Of a DNA stretch of 64,000 bases, positions 13,400 to 22,271 are shown one piece after another. Location: assembly GCF_003332825.1 (NCBI RefSeq), contig NZ_QIRF01000002.1:310001-374000 (forward strand), given 5' to 3'. Within the stretch, counting starts at the first letter, position 1. The number at the start of each line of letters is the position of its first letter. The notes under the pieces were generated by a model, which saw nothing but the letters and a program-made list of their open reading frames with translations, was not told the DNA's origin and ran no database searches. Both the position numbers and the translations under genes were made by a program. The stretch is from Dyella sp. C9 (GTDB taxonomy: Bacteria > Pseudomonadota > Gammaproteobacteria > Xanthomonadales > Rhodanobacteraceae).

Positions 13400-14833
13400 A
13401 TGAATGCAGTTACCCAAGATTCCGCCCCGCAGGATTTCAAGGTCCGTGACATGTCCCAGGCCGACCTCGGCCGCCGCCGCATCCGCATGGCGGAAGAGGA
13501 AATGCCGGGCCTGATGCAGATCCGCGCCCGCTACGCCAAGGACAAGCCGCTGAAGGGCGTGCGCCTGTCCGGCTCCCTGCACTGCACCAAGGAAACCGCC
13601 GTGCTGGCCGAGACCCTGCGTGAGCTGGGCGCCTCGGTGCGCTGGGCTTCGTGCAACATCTTCTCGACCCAGGACGACGTCGCCGCCGCGCTGGCGGCAG
13701 GCGGCATGCCGGTGTTTGCCTGGAAGGGCGAGACGCTGGAGGAATACTGGCAGTGCACGCTGGACATGCTGACCCACCCGGGCGAACTGGGTCCCCAGCT
13801 GATCGTGGACGACGGCGGCGACGCCACCTTGTTCATCCACAAGGGCGTGGAGCTGGAAGACGGCAGCGACTGGGTCAACACGCCCAGCAGCAACCACGAA
13901 GAGCAGGTCATCAAGGACCTGGTCAAGCGCACCGCCAGCGAGCGTCCGGGCTGGTTCAAGAAGATCGCCGCCGAGTGGAAGGGCGTCTCCGAGGAAACCA
14001 CCACCGGCGTGCACCGCCTATACCAGTTGGCCGAGGCCGGCAAGCTGCTGGTGCCGGCGATCAACGTCAACGACTCGGTGACCAAGTCCAAGTTCGACAA
14101 CCTGTACGGCTGCCGCGAGTCGCTGGCCGACGGCATCAAGCGCGCCACCGACCTGATGGTGGCCGGCAAGGTCGCCGTGGTGTGCGGCTACGGTGACGTG
14201 GGCAAGGGCTGCGCCCATTCGCTCAAGGGCTTCGGCGCCCGCGTGATCGTCACCGAGATCGATCCCATCAACGCCCTGCAGGCGGCGATGGAAGGCTTCC
14301 AGGTCACCACCATCGAAGAGACCCTGGGCCTGGGCGACATCTACGTCACCACCACCGGCAACAAGGACATCATCACGCTGGAGCACATGGCGGCGATGAA
14401 GAACAACGCCCTGGTGTGCAACATCGGCCACTTCGACAATGAGATCCAGATGGATCGCCTCAACGCCGCCAAGGGCGTGACGCGCGAGACCATCAAGCCG
14501 CAGGTGGATCGCTACACCTTCGAGCAGACCGGCCGCAGCATCTACATGCTTGCCGAAGGCCGCCTGGTGAACCTGGGCTGCGCCCACGGCCACCCGAGCT
14601 TCGTGATGTCCAACAGCTTCTCCAACCAGACGCTGGCCCAGCTCGACCTGTGGGCGAACAAGGACTTCTACGACAAGAAGGTCTACCGCCTGCCGAAGAA
14701 GCTGGACGAGGAAGTCGCCCGCCTGCACCTGGAGCAGATCGGCGTGAAGCTGACCAGGCTGACCCCGGAACAGGCCGCCTACATCGGCGTGCCGGTGGAT
14801 GGCCCGTACAAGCCGGACCATTACCGCTACTGA
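13400..14833 (+). CDS. ahcY: Adenosylhomocysteinase
   Basis: 477 aa. It hydrolyses S-adenosylhomocysteine to adenosine and homocysteine, clearing the inhibitor of methyltransferases. Diagnostic motifs are [11 protein letters not shown] in the substrate domain, the NAD-binding [28 protein letters not shown], and the C-terminal KPDHYRY tail that reaches into the partner subunit. A helical insertion around residues 150-190 matches the longer bacterial form. The ATG follows the riboswitch with GGAGC nearby as ribosome binding site. A strong terminator follows directly. Confidence 0.98.
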   Translation: MNAVTQDSAPQDFKVRDMSQADLGRRRIRMAEEEMPGLMQIRARYAKDKPLKGVRLSGSLHCTKETAVLAETLRELGASVRWASCNIFSTQDDVAAALAAGGMPVFAWKGETLEEYWQCTLDMLTHPGELGPQLIVDDGGDATLFIHKGVELEDGSDWVNTPSSNHEEQVIKDLVKRTASERPGWFKKIAAEWKGVSEETTTGVHRLYQLAEAGKLLVPAINVNDSVTKSKFDNLYGCRESLADGIKRATDLMVAGKVAVVCGYGDVGKGCAHSLKGFGARVIVTEIDPINALQAAMEGFQVTTIEETLGLGDIYVTTTGNKDIITLEHMAAMKNNALVCNIGHFDNEIQMDRLNAAKGVTRETIKPQVDRYTFEQTGRSIYMLAEGRLVNLGCAHGHPSFVMSNSFSNQTLAQLDLWANKDFYDKKVYRLPKKLDEEVARLHLEQIGVKLTRLTPEQAAYIGVPVDGPYKPDHYRY

Positions 14834-14860
14834 TCGCTGGCCATCCGGCCCGCACAAGAA

Positions 14861-14886
14861 GGCCGCCCTCGGGCGGCCTTTTTCTT
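14861..14886 (+). terminator. Rho-independent terminator of ahcY
   Basis: The perfect stem GGCCGCCC / GGGCGGCC with a two-base centre is followed by TTTTTCTTT. It lies 28 bases after the ahcY stop. On the other strand it follows the TauE/SafE gene at 14903 but has only short A/T runs there. Confidence 0.9.
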
Positions 14887-14902
14887 TGCGTGCGTGTGCC
14901 GA

Positions 14903-15625
14903 CTACTGCGCGCCGGGCCCGCAGCCCAGCAGGCCCAGCACGCCGTGCAGGGCCGGCACGTGCATCAGCCATGGCGCCGACAACGTCAACACGCCGGCCG
15001 CGAGGATGAACATCGCGGCACCGCGACGCGGACCGGGGCGCTGCAGCCAGCGCCCTACCCGCGCGCCCGACCAGGTCAACGGCAACATCAGCGGCAACGT
15101 GCCCAGGCCGAACGCCGCCATGGTCAAGGCACCGCCCACGGCGCTCGCCTGCAGCCACGCCGCCGCCAGCACGGTGGTGCTGAGTCCGCATGGCATCCAT
15201 CCCCACAGCATGCCTGCCGCGAGCCGCCGCCATGGCGTATGCGCCGGCAACAGCCGTCGCTGCCATGGCGCCAGCCAGCGCCACAGGCGCGCGCCGGGAC
15301 GAGCCAGGAAACCAAGTCGCCCACCACGATCGAGCAAGCGCAACGCGGCGATCACCAGGATCACACCTACCGTCACGCGCATCGCCGCCGCCAGCGCCGT
15401 CAGCTCGAACAGGCGCAGCACACCGTCACCGATGCCGCCCACCAGCGCGCCTGCGAGCGTATAGCCCAGCACCCGTCCGAGGTTGAGCTGCAATGCCGGC
15501 CACCAGCCGGCCTTCGGCGACCATACCGAGAATCCGGTGGCGATGCCGCCGCACATCGCGGTGCAATGCACACCGCCCAGCACGCCGGTAAGCAGCACCG
15601 CCGACAAGGCCAGGCCGTTAATCAT
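14903..15625 (-). CDS. TauE/SafE-family membrane protein of the cbb3 cluster
   Basis: 240 aa from the ATG at 15625. About six membrane helices are visible, with HCTAMCGG near residue 20 and WMPCGLS in the middle. These Cys/His motifs mark the SafE/CcoA-neighbour subgroup commonly found at the 3' end of cco operons, and they could bind copper. The start overlaps the ccoS 3' end by 8 bases, so it is translationally coupled to the oxidase assembly genes. Role inferred from context: metal handling or cytochrome oxidase maturation. Sulfite export is only the family label. Confidence 0.8.
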   Translation of the reverse strand: MINGLALSAVLLTGVLGGVHCTAMCGGIATGFSVWSPKAGWWPALQLNLGRVLGYTLAGALVGGIGDGVLRLFELTALAAAMRVTVGVILVIAALRLLDRGGRLGFLARPGARLWRWLAPWQRRLLPAHTPWRRLAAGMLWGWMPCGLSTTVLAAAWLQASAVGGALTMAAFGLGTLPLMLPLTWSGARVGRWLQRPGPRRGAAMFILAAGVLTLSAPWLMHVPALHGVLGLLGCGPGAQ

Positions 15626-15806
15626 GGCGGCCCGTTTCCGCGCCCGGTGATACAGGTCGCGTGGGCAGCGGCTCGTCCCGCAGGATGTCCAGCGGCGGCG
15701 TATCCATGTCGTCGAACTGCCCACGCCGCACGGCCCACACGAAGGCACCGATGGCGACGCCCAGCAGCATGAGGCTCAGCGGTATCAACATCAGCAGGAT
15801 GATCAT
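15618..15806 (-). CDS. ccoS: cbb3 oxidase assembly protein CcoS
   Basis: 62 aa, one N-terminal membrane helix (residues 2-26) followed by WAVRRGQFDDMDTPP, the hallmark of CcoS/FixS: an arginine-containing segment then QFDDLDTP. It is required for incorporation of cofactors into cbb3 oxidase in other bacteria. It overlaps ccoI by 4 bases and the TauE/SafE gene by 8. Confidence 0.93.
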   Translation of the reverse strand: MIILLMLIPLSLMLLGVAIGAFVWAVRRGQFDDMDTPPLDILRDEPLPTRPVSPGAETGRHD

Positions 15807-18211
15807 GGCGCGGCCTCGGCCTTCGATGCGCGCATCAGACGCAGCGCGTTGGTGGTAACGATCAGCGATGACAAGGCCATGCCCAGCGCCGCCAACGACG
15901 GCGTGACCTGTCCCAGGATGGCAAGCGGCAAGGCCAGCAGGTTGTAGCCGATGGCCCAGGCGAAGTTCTGCCGGATGATCTGCCGCGTGCGGCGCGCCAG
16001 CGACACCGCCGCCGGCAGTCGCAGCAGCGACGGCGCGGTGAGCACCATGTCGGCGGCGCGCTGCGCCAGCGGGGCGCCCTCGCCCATGGCCAGGGAGACA
16101 TCCGCACCGGCCAGCACCGGCGCATCGTTGAGGCCGTCGCCGACCATGGCGACGATGTGTCCTTGCGACTGCAGGCCGCGCACCAGCGCCAGCTTGTCTT
16201 CCGAACTGCAGCGCGCATGCGCGTCATCGACGTCCAGCTCACCGGCCAGACGCTGCACCGCGACGCCGGCGTCGCCGCTGGCAAGATGGATGCGCAACCC
16301 CAGCCGCCGCAGGCTATCCAGCGCCGCCTTGGCGTCCGGCCTCAGGCTTTCGCGCAGCACGAAGCGCGCAAAGGCGGTCTGGCCATCGCCGAGCCACAGC
16401 TGCCCATCGTCATCCCGCCGCGCTGCAAACGCGGCCTGCCCCACGCGCCATGTCCTGCCATCCACGCAGCCACTCAAGCCCTGGCCAGGATGCACGCGCA
16501 GGGCCGTCACCGTGGCGCCGGCCTCGCTCGGCGGGAATGCAGCCGCGATCGGATGTCCGCTGTCCCGCTCCAGCACCGCGGTGATCGCCAGCGCCTGTCC
16601 CCGGGTGATGCCGCCGAAGACCTCTACATCGACCAGCTCGGGCTGGACGCGCGTCAGCGTGCCCGTCTTGTCGAACACCACGTCCGTCGCGCGCGCCAGG
16701 CTGTCCAGCCCCTGCGCTCGCAGCGACAACACGCCAAGACGCGCCAGCGCGCCATGCGAGGCAGCGAGCGCAGCAGGCACCGCCAGCGACAGCGCGCATG
16801 GGCAGCTGATCACCAGCAGCGACAAGGTGACTTCGAACGCACGCGCAGGGTCGTACATGCGCCACCCCAGGTACACCGCAATCGCCGCCACCAGCAGGCT
16901 CGCCACGAACGCGCTGCCGACCCGATCCGCCATGCGCGCCAAAGGCGGTCGATGCGCCTGCGCCTGCTCGACCAGGCGCGACAGCTGCGAAAGTCGCGTG
17001 GCCTGCCCCACCCGGGTCACTTCGATGCGCGCAGGTGTCTCGCGGCACAGCGTGCCCGCATAGACATCCGCCCCCTGCTGCTTGTCGACGGGGCGCGACT
17101 CGCCGGTCAGCAACGCCTCCTCGAACATGGCGTGCGCGTCCAGCAGCCGGCCATCGGCCGGGACCGCGTCGCCCACGGCCACGCAGGCCACATCTCCCAC
17201 CCGCAGATCGGCGAGCGGCACCGATTCGCGACGCCCGTCCGCGAGTTCGCGCACCGCCAGGGTCGGTCGCGCCCGCGCCAACGTGTCCACCTGTGAGCTG
17301 GCGATGCGCCGGGCGCGCTGCTCCAGCATGCGCGCGCCCAGCAGCAGGAACACGAACATCGCCGCCGCGTCGTACCAGACATGGGTGCCGCCGCGCAGGG
17401 TCTCCACCATGCTGGCCAGATAGGCCAACAGGGTGGAGCTGGCCACCAGCGTGTCCATGCCCAGATGGCGCTGGCGCAACTCGCGCCAACAGCCGGCGAT
17501 GAACGGCCAGCCGGCGTAGAACACCACCGGCGTGCAGACCAGGAAGGTCACCCAGCGGAAGAAATCGCGCGTGGCCCAGGCCATGTGGTGATGAAAGTCC
17601 AGGAACAACGCCTCGGACAGCATCATGGTCTGCATGGCGCCAAGCCCGGCCACGCCCAGCCGCATCAGGCCATGCCGCCGCTCGGACAATCGCTCGCGCT
17701 CCTGCGCCGCTCCCGCCGCCAGATAAGGCTTGTAGCCCAGCAAGGCCAACTGGCGCAGCACCTGTGACAGGCGCACCTCGGCCGGATTCCAACCGACGCG
17801 GATACGGCCCGTGACCGCATTGGCACTGCTGTCGAAAACGCCGGGAAGGCGTTGCACGGCGCGGTCGATCAACCAGGCACAGGCGGCGCAACGCATGCCG
17901 TCGGTGAGCACGGTGATCTCTAGTCCACCAGGCACGGCAAAGGCGTGCTCGTGCAGCACGTCCTCGCGATCCCAGCCACTGAGGTCGGGCAGCTCCGCAT
18001 CCACCCTGGCACCGCTGGCACTGCGCAGGCGGTAGTAGTCTCCCAGGTCGGATTCGCCGATCCATCGCGCCGCCGCGACACAACCCTCGCAGCAGAACTC
18101 ACGCGCCGTGCCATCGACATCCATCGCTACCGCTGACGCGGGCAGCGCCTCGCCGCAGTGGTAGCAGAGCCGCACGGAGGCGGCACCGCCGAGGTCGACG
18201 GCACGGCCCAC
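15803..18211 (-). CDS. ccoI: Copper-transporting P1B-type ATPase of cbb3 assembly (CcoI/FixI)
   Basis: About 800 aa. N-terminal Cys motifs CYHCG and CCEGC (the putative metal-binding domain of such ATPases) are followed by an HMA domain with GMRCAACAW. Then come the TGES phosphatase motif, SCPCAL in the metal-binding helix, DKTGTLT with the phosphorylated Asp, and GDGLNDAPVL. It exports Cu(I) for delivery to the CcoN binuclear centre. The start is uncertain: an ATG at 18271 would overlap ccoH by 58 bases; GTG codons at 18211 and 18175 are closer to the conserved CYHCG. I chose 18211, just past the ccoH stop. Confidence 0.92.
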   Translation of the reverse strand: MGRAVDLGGAASVRLCYHCGEALPASAVAMDVDGTAREFCCEGCVAAARWIGESDLGDYYRLRSASGARVDAELPDLSGWDREDVLHEHAFAVPGGLEITVLTDGMRCAACAWLIDRAVQRLPGVFDSSANAVTGRIRVGWNPAEVRLSQVLRQLALLGYKPYLAAGAAQERERLSERRHGLMRLGVAGLGAMQTMMLSEALFLDFHHHMAWATRDFFRWVTFLVCTPVVFYAGWPFIAGCWRELRQRHLGMDTLVASSTLLAYLASMVETLRGGTHVWYDAAAMFVFLLLGARMLEQRARRIASSQVDTLARARPTLAVRELADGRRESVPLADLRVGDVACVAVGDAVPADGRLLDAHAMFEEALLTGESRPVDKQQGADVYAGTLCRETPARIEVTRVGQATRLSQLSRLVEQAQAHRPPLARMADRVGSAFVASLLVAAIAVYLGWRMYDPARAFEVTLSLLVISCPCALSLAVPAALAASHGALARLGVLSLRAQGLDSLARATDVVFDKTGTLTRVQPELVDVEVFGGITRGQALAITAVLERDSGHPIAAAFPPSEAGATVTALRVHPGQGLSGCVDGRTWRVGQAAFAARRDDDGQLWLGDGQTAFARFVLRESLRPDAKAALDSLRRLGLRIHLASGDAGVAVQRLAGELDVDDAHARCSSEDKLALVRGLQSQGHIVAMVGDGLNDAPVLAGADVSLAMGEGAPLAQRAADMVLTAPSLLRLPAAVSLARRTRQIIRQNFAWAIGYNLLALPLAILGQVTPSLAALGMALSSLIVTTNALRLMRASKAEAAP

Positions 18212-18213
18212 GA

Positions 18214-18699
18214 TCAAGGCATCAAGCGGATGGATCGCGCGTCCCGTGCCCAGTGCCCGTGCAGCAACCATGCCGCACTCTCCGGTGCCAGCTCGACGGT
18301 CCAGTCGTGCCGAGCATCCAGCCCGCCCACACCTCTCCAGCCCAGCTCGCTGGGGCTCAGTTCGTAGGTGCGCGGCGGTACGGAGGCATCGGCCACCGAC
18401 AGCTTCAAGGTGAGCTTGCCGCCGCGCGGAAAATCACCGTCCATCGGCACAGCTTCGATCATGTCGCCCTTGGTGCGCAGCACCAGGCCAGCCGTCCGGA
18501 TATCCACGGCCGCCGCGTTGGGTCGAGCGGCCACCAGCAGTTTGCCGACACGGGTGACATGGATGGCCGTATCCATGTCCTCCCTGCCCGGGCGGACCGC
18601 GGCGAACAACAGCGCAAAACCGATCGCTACCGATGCGATGGGCAAGCCCACCAGCATCCACACCATCGGCTCGCGCCAGGCACTACGGGGTTGGTTCAT
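18214..18699 (-). CDS. ccoH: FixH/CcoH-family cbb3 assembly protein
   Basis: 161 aa. One N-terminal membrane helix (about residues 11-33, MLVGLPIASVAIGFALLF) is followed by a periplasmic beta-rich domain, the usual FixH layout. It stabilises the cbb3 complex in other species. It overlaps the ccoG stop by ATGA and sits between ccoG and ccoI as in the classic ccoGHIS order. Confidence 0.85.
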   Translation of the reverse strand: MNQPRSAWREPMVWMLVGLPIASVAIGFALLFAAVRPGREDMDTAIHVTRVGKLLVAARPNAAAVDIRTAGLVLRTKGDMIEAVPMDGDFPRGGKLTLKLSVADASVPPRTYELSPSELGWRGVGGLDARHDWTVELAPESAAWLLHGHWARDARSIRLMP

Positions 18700-20246
18700 G
18701 GCGAGGGTCCAAAGAAGCTGCTGTGGATATCGACAGCGGCGTCCACGTCGACGCCGCGTACTTGAAAGGTGAGGTCATGGCGACCCGTGGTTTCCGGGGA
18801 GGCGCTCACCATGACGGGCACGGACAGGACCTCACCACTCTGCGCCTCGATGGTCCGGGCGCTATCCCGCAGGTTGACGTCCGCCATCTCGGGCGCGACC
18901 ACGTCGATGACAAAGCGGTGTGCCTTCTGGTCCTTGTTGACCAGCTTGAGCGTGTAGCTGTTCTCGATGCGCCCACCCTGGCCCTGGCTGTACATGGCAT
19001 TGCGGTCGCGCAAGACCTCGGCGATGACCGGCTGGCGATGCGTCACGCCGTATATCCATCCCCCCATGAAGGCCAGCAGCAGGCAGGCATAGATGACAAT
19101 GCGCGGCCGCAACACGCGCGCCGGCTTGCCGTCGATATGGTTCTGCGTGGTGTAACGGATCAGGCCGCGCGGATAGCCGACCTTGTCCATCACCCCGTTG
19201 CAGGCATCGATGCAGGCACCGCAGGCAATGCATTCGTATTGCAGTCCATTGCGTATGTCGATGCCGGTGGGGCATACCTGCACGCAAATGGTGCAGTCGA
19301 CGCAGTCGCCAAGTTGCTCCAGGCTGAACTTCGGCAACGGCTCGGCACTGGCACCTGCGCTGGCGAGCGCGATGGTGCCACCGGCCTGGGCACGATTGTC
19401 GGCGGCCGACGGATGCTGGCTGGCGCGGAACACGTAGTCATAGGCGGTGACCTTGTCGAGCAGGCCACGCGCCCGTTCGAGCACGCTCTGCAGCCCGCGC
19501 TTGCGCGGACCACGCGGCTCGCCACGCATGGGGTCATACGCAATGATCAGCGTATTGCGATCGAACATCGCGCTCTGGAAGCGCGCATAAGGACACATGT
19601 ACTTGCATACCTGCTGGCGCAGGAAGCCCGCGTTGCCCCAGGTGGCGAAGCCATAGAACAGGATCCAGAACGTTTCCCAGCCACCCCAGCCGAACGGTGT
19701 GCGCCTGGCCAGGTCGACAATGGGGCTGAAGAAGCCGACAAAGGTAAAGCCGGTCCACAACGCAAACAGCGCCCACAGCAGGTGGCGCGCGCCCTTGCGC
19801 AGGATCTTCTCCCGGTTCCAGGGGCCGGCGTCGAGCTTCATCCGCCTGTTGCGGTCACCCTCGCACCAGCGCTCGATCCACAAGGAGACTTCGGTCCACA
19901 CGGTCTGCGGGCAGGCGTAACCGCAGAACAGGCGCCCCGCCAGCGCCGTGAAGAAGAACAGCGCCAGCGCGGCGATGATCAGCAGCGTGGAGAGAAACAG
20001 GAAATCCTGGGGCAGGAACATCCAGCCGAACACGTGGAACTGTCGCGCCGGCAGATCCAGCAACACCGCCTGCCGCCCACCCCAGCGCAGCCAGGGAAAC
20101 AGCTAGAACATGCCCAGCAACCAGATCACCGCGGCTACGCGCAGCCGGTTGAACTGGCCCGACACCTCGCGTGGGTAGACCTTGCGTTCGCTGACGTAAT
20201 AGGAGGTGCTGTCGTCAATGACGTGCAGCGGAATGCGACGACTCAT
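18696..20246 (-). pseudogene. ccoG: ccoG (FixG-like Fe-S protein) interrupted by an in-frame amber codon
   Basis: From the ATG at 20246 the frame reads MSRRIPLHVIDDSTSYY and continues to codon 48, which is TAG (20105-20103). After it the same frame continues unbroken for 468 codons. The flanks (WLLGMF, stop, LFPWLRWGGRQAVLLDLPAR) align with the family pattern in which a Tyr stands there, so TAC-to-TAG is the simplest change. The rest is intact: membrane helices, CGYACPQTVW, two 4Fe-4S clusters (CVDCTICVQVCP and CIACGACIDACN) and the C-terminal Ig-like domain. CcoG is thought to be a Cu(II) reductase for cbb3 assembly. A GTG at 20066 could restart translation but would lose the first membrane helix. 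Mutation, suppression and sequencing error are all open. Confidence 0.85.
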
Positions 20247-20551
20247 GATGCGCTACCGTGCCCCGGGCCGTGCTTCACCTGCTCCGGAGGCCGCAGCAGG
20301 ATCCAGGTGAACAAACTGGAGCAGGCCGTAGCCAACCAGATCAGGAAGAATCCCAGGGAGTAGCCGAGCGTCCGGCTGAGCTTCAGCGAGGGGAAGGTGA
20401 TGTCGTTGAGGGCCTGGGGATCGACGTAGGCGAAGAACACCATGGTCACGACACCCGCAACAAAAAAACTTGGCCACAAAATGGCGCCGACGCGCTGCAA
20501 CGAAGCAGGCGTCGGCACCGGTTCCGGAGGTTTGGCAACATGCCCGGACAT
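20243..20551 (-). CDS. Small two-helix membrane protein between ccoP and ccoG
   Basis: 102 aa from the ATG at 20551, which overlaps the ccoP stop (TAATG); its own stop overlaps the ccoG ATG. A short cytoplasmic Pro-rich N-terminus precedes two membrane helices, about residues 23-43 (ILWPSFFVAGVVTMVFFAY) and 59-82 (LGYSLGFFLIWLATACSSLF), then a His/Gly-rich tail. I do not recognise the family with certainty. The tight coupling implies a role in cbb3 assembly or as an accessory subunit. Confidence 0.8.
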   Translation of the reverse strand: MSGHVAKPPEPVPTPASLQRVGAILWPSFFVAGVVTMVFFAYVDPQALNDITFPSLKLSRTLGYSLGFFLIWLATACSSLFTWILLRPPEQVKHGPGHGSAS

Positions 20552-21483
20552 TATTCGGCGACCACGGCGCCAACCGGCGGCGGTTCCTTGTGGGGCGACA
20601 GTGTCCACACATAGGCACCGACCAGTCGCGTGCGGGTATCACCGAGTACCGGCTTCCATGCCGGCATCACACCTTGGCGGCCTTCATTGAGCGTGTGATG
20701 CAGCGAAGCCTGGCTGCTGCCATACAACCAGTAGCTGTCGGTCAGGTCCGGCGCACCCACCACCTGGTTGCCCTTGCCCTGCGGACCATGACAGGCCGAG
20801 CAGATGCCGGCGAACAGCTTGCCGCCACGCTCCACCGCATCCGCCGGCTGACCGGGACGCGACAGCGAGAGCACGTACGCGATCGTGTCGTCCACGGCTG
20901 TGGGTCCACCCTGGGCGGTCAGCGTGGTGGCCCACGCCGGCATGACGGCCTGGCGACCTTCCTGGATGGTTTCCAGGATGCGATGCGGCGTACCACCCCA
21001 ATGCCAGATGTCGTCGGTAAGGTCGGGATAACCCACGGCACCATGCCCGCTCGAACCATGACAGGCGGCACAGCGGTTGATGAAGATGGCGCGACCGATC
21101 GACACTGCCGCGGCATCCTTGGCCAGTTCGTCGATCGGCTTGCCGGCGTAGAGCTTCAGCGTGTCGTCCAGGCGCGCATCCTCGGCCGCCGACTCGATAG
21201 CCCATTCGGACTTGGAGCTCCAATGGCCATAGCCCTTGAGGCTGCCCACGCCGTACCACACCAGGTAGCCCACGGCGAACACGATGGTGATGTAGAACAG
21301 GTTGATCCACCACCGCGGCAGCGGCTTGTTGTACTCGGTGAGATCACCGTCCCACACATGGCCTGTTTCATCCGGCTTGGGGTCGTTCGGGCCACGACGG
21401 GTGTTGCCCCTGAGCAGCCAGATGCAGCCGAGCAGATTCAGCACGGTCAAGGCCACCACGTACCACGTCCATGCGGAAGTCAT
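20551..21483 (-). CDS. ccoP: cbb3 cytochrome c oxidase subunit III, dihaem cytochrome
   Basis: 310 aa. Two N-terminal helices (about residues 5-24 and 58-78) precede a periplasmic region with two haem c sites, CAACH at 138-142 and CSACH at 228-232, each followed by a Met-containing MPAW ligand segment. The two-helix N-terminus is the longer form of CcoP. It delivers electrons to CcoO/CcoN. Its start overlaps the ccoQ stop by ATGA. Confidence 0.96.
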   Translation of the reverse strand: MTSAWTWYVVALTVLNLLGCIWLLRGNTRRGPNDPKPDETGHVWDGDLTEYNKPLPRWWINLFYITIVFAVGYLVWYGVGSLKGYGHWSSKSEWAIESAAEDARLDDTLKLYAGKPIDELAKDAAAVSIGRAIFINRCAACHGSSGHGAVGYPDLTDDIWHWGGTPHRILETIQEGRQAVMPAWATTLTAQGGPTAVDDTIAYVLSLSRPGQPADAVERGGKLFAGICSACHGPQGKGNQVVGAPDLTDSYWLYGSSQASLHHTLNEGRQGVMPAWKPVLGDTRTRLVGAYVWTLSPHKEPPPVGAVVAE

Positions 21484-21620
21484 GCCGTTTCCTCCTTGTC
21501 GTCATCCAGCGGCATCTGGGCTGCGGCATCCAGCGCGGCTTTATGGCCCGGAAGCCATAGCCAGATGCAGCCGCCTACGAACAGCAGCAGCAATGCAGCG
21601 GTAATCAGGCCAGGCACCAT
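21480..21620 (-). CDS. ccoQ: cbb3 oxidase subunit CcoQ
   Basis: 46 aa, found by direct translation: one membrane helix (LITAALLLLFVGGCIWLWLP) followed by a short charged tail ending DDDKEETA. Position between ccoO and ccoP and the small single-helix layout identify it as CcoQ/FixQ. The ATG overlaps the ccoO stop (TGATG), and the stop overlaps the ccoP start. An AGGAGG-like site inside its 3' end serves ccoP. Confidence 0.9.
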   Translation of the reverse strand: MVPGLITAALLLLFVGGCIWLWLPGHKAALDAAAQMPLDDDKEETA

Positions 21621-22261
21621 CACTCGGCCCCCTCTGCAACCTGCATGTCCGCCTGCGACACGTGGGTACCCAGTGACTGCAGGTAGGCGATCACGGCGTC
21701 AAGCTCGGTCTTGCCCTCCACGGCGGCCGGGGCACCTGCGATGTCCGCATCGGTATAGGGGTCGCCGATGCGCTTGAGCGCGCGCATGTGCTGCGCCACC
21801 TCGGCACCGTCGAGCTTGGCCTTGGCCAGCCACGGATAGGCCGGCATGTTCGACTCCGGCACCACGTCGCGCGGATTGTTCAGATGGGCGCGATGCCAAT
21901 CGTCGGAGTAGCCACGCAGGCCGACACGGGCAAGGTCCGGACCCGTGCGCTTGCTGCCCCACTGGAACGGATGGTCGTAGACCGACTCACCCGCCAGCGA
22001 ATAGTGGCCATAGCGCTCGGTTTCAAAGCGCAGCGTGCGCACCATCTGCGAATGGCAGTTGTAGCAACCCTCGCGGATGTAGACGTCGCGGCCTGCCAGC
22101 TCCAGCGCGGGATACGGCTTGATACCGGGCAGCGGCTTGATGGTCTCGGCCTGGAACATCAGCGGCACAATCTCGGCCAGGCCGCCGAAGGACACGGCGA
22201 CCGCTACGAGGATGGCCATGAGGCCGATGTTCTTTTCAATCTTTGCGTGTGTTTGGCTCAT
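21620..22261 (-). CDS. ccoO: cbb3 cytochrome c oxidase subunit II, monohaem cytochrome
   Basis: 213 aa from the ATG at 22261. An N-terminal helix (about residues 14-33) is followed by the haem c site CYNCH at 66-70, in the family context [13 protein letters not shown], and by the axial Met in [10 protein letters not shown]. It begins 10 bases after the ccoN stop. Confidence 0.97.
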   Translation of the reverse strand: MSQTHAKIEKNIGLMAILVAVAVSFGGLAEIVPLMFQAETIKPLPGIKPYPALELAGRDVYIREGCYNCHSQMVRTLRFETERYGHYSLAGESVYDHPFQWGSKRTGPDLARVGLRGYSDDWHRAHLNNPRDVVPESNMPAYPWLAKAKLDGAEVAQHMRALKRIGDPYTDADIAGAPAAVEGKTELDAVIAYLQSLGTHVSQADMQVAEGAE

Positions 22262-22271
22262 GTCTGTTCCC

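Noticed and set aside
18696-20066. ccoG as a normal shorter gene starting at GTG 20066
   Set aside because: The upstream frame encodes the conserved CcoG N-terminus and its ATG overlaps the previous stop, so the full gene with a TAG is the better description.
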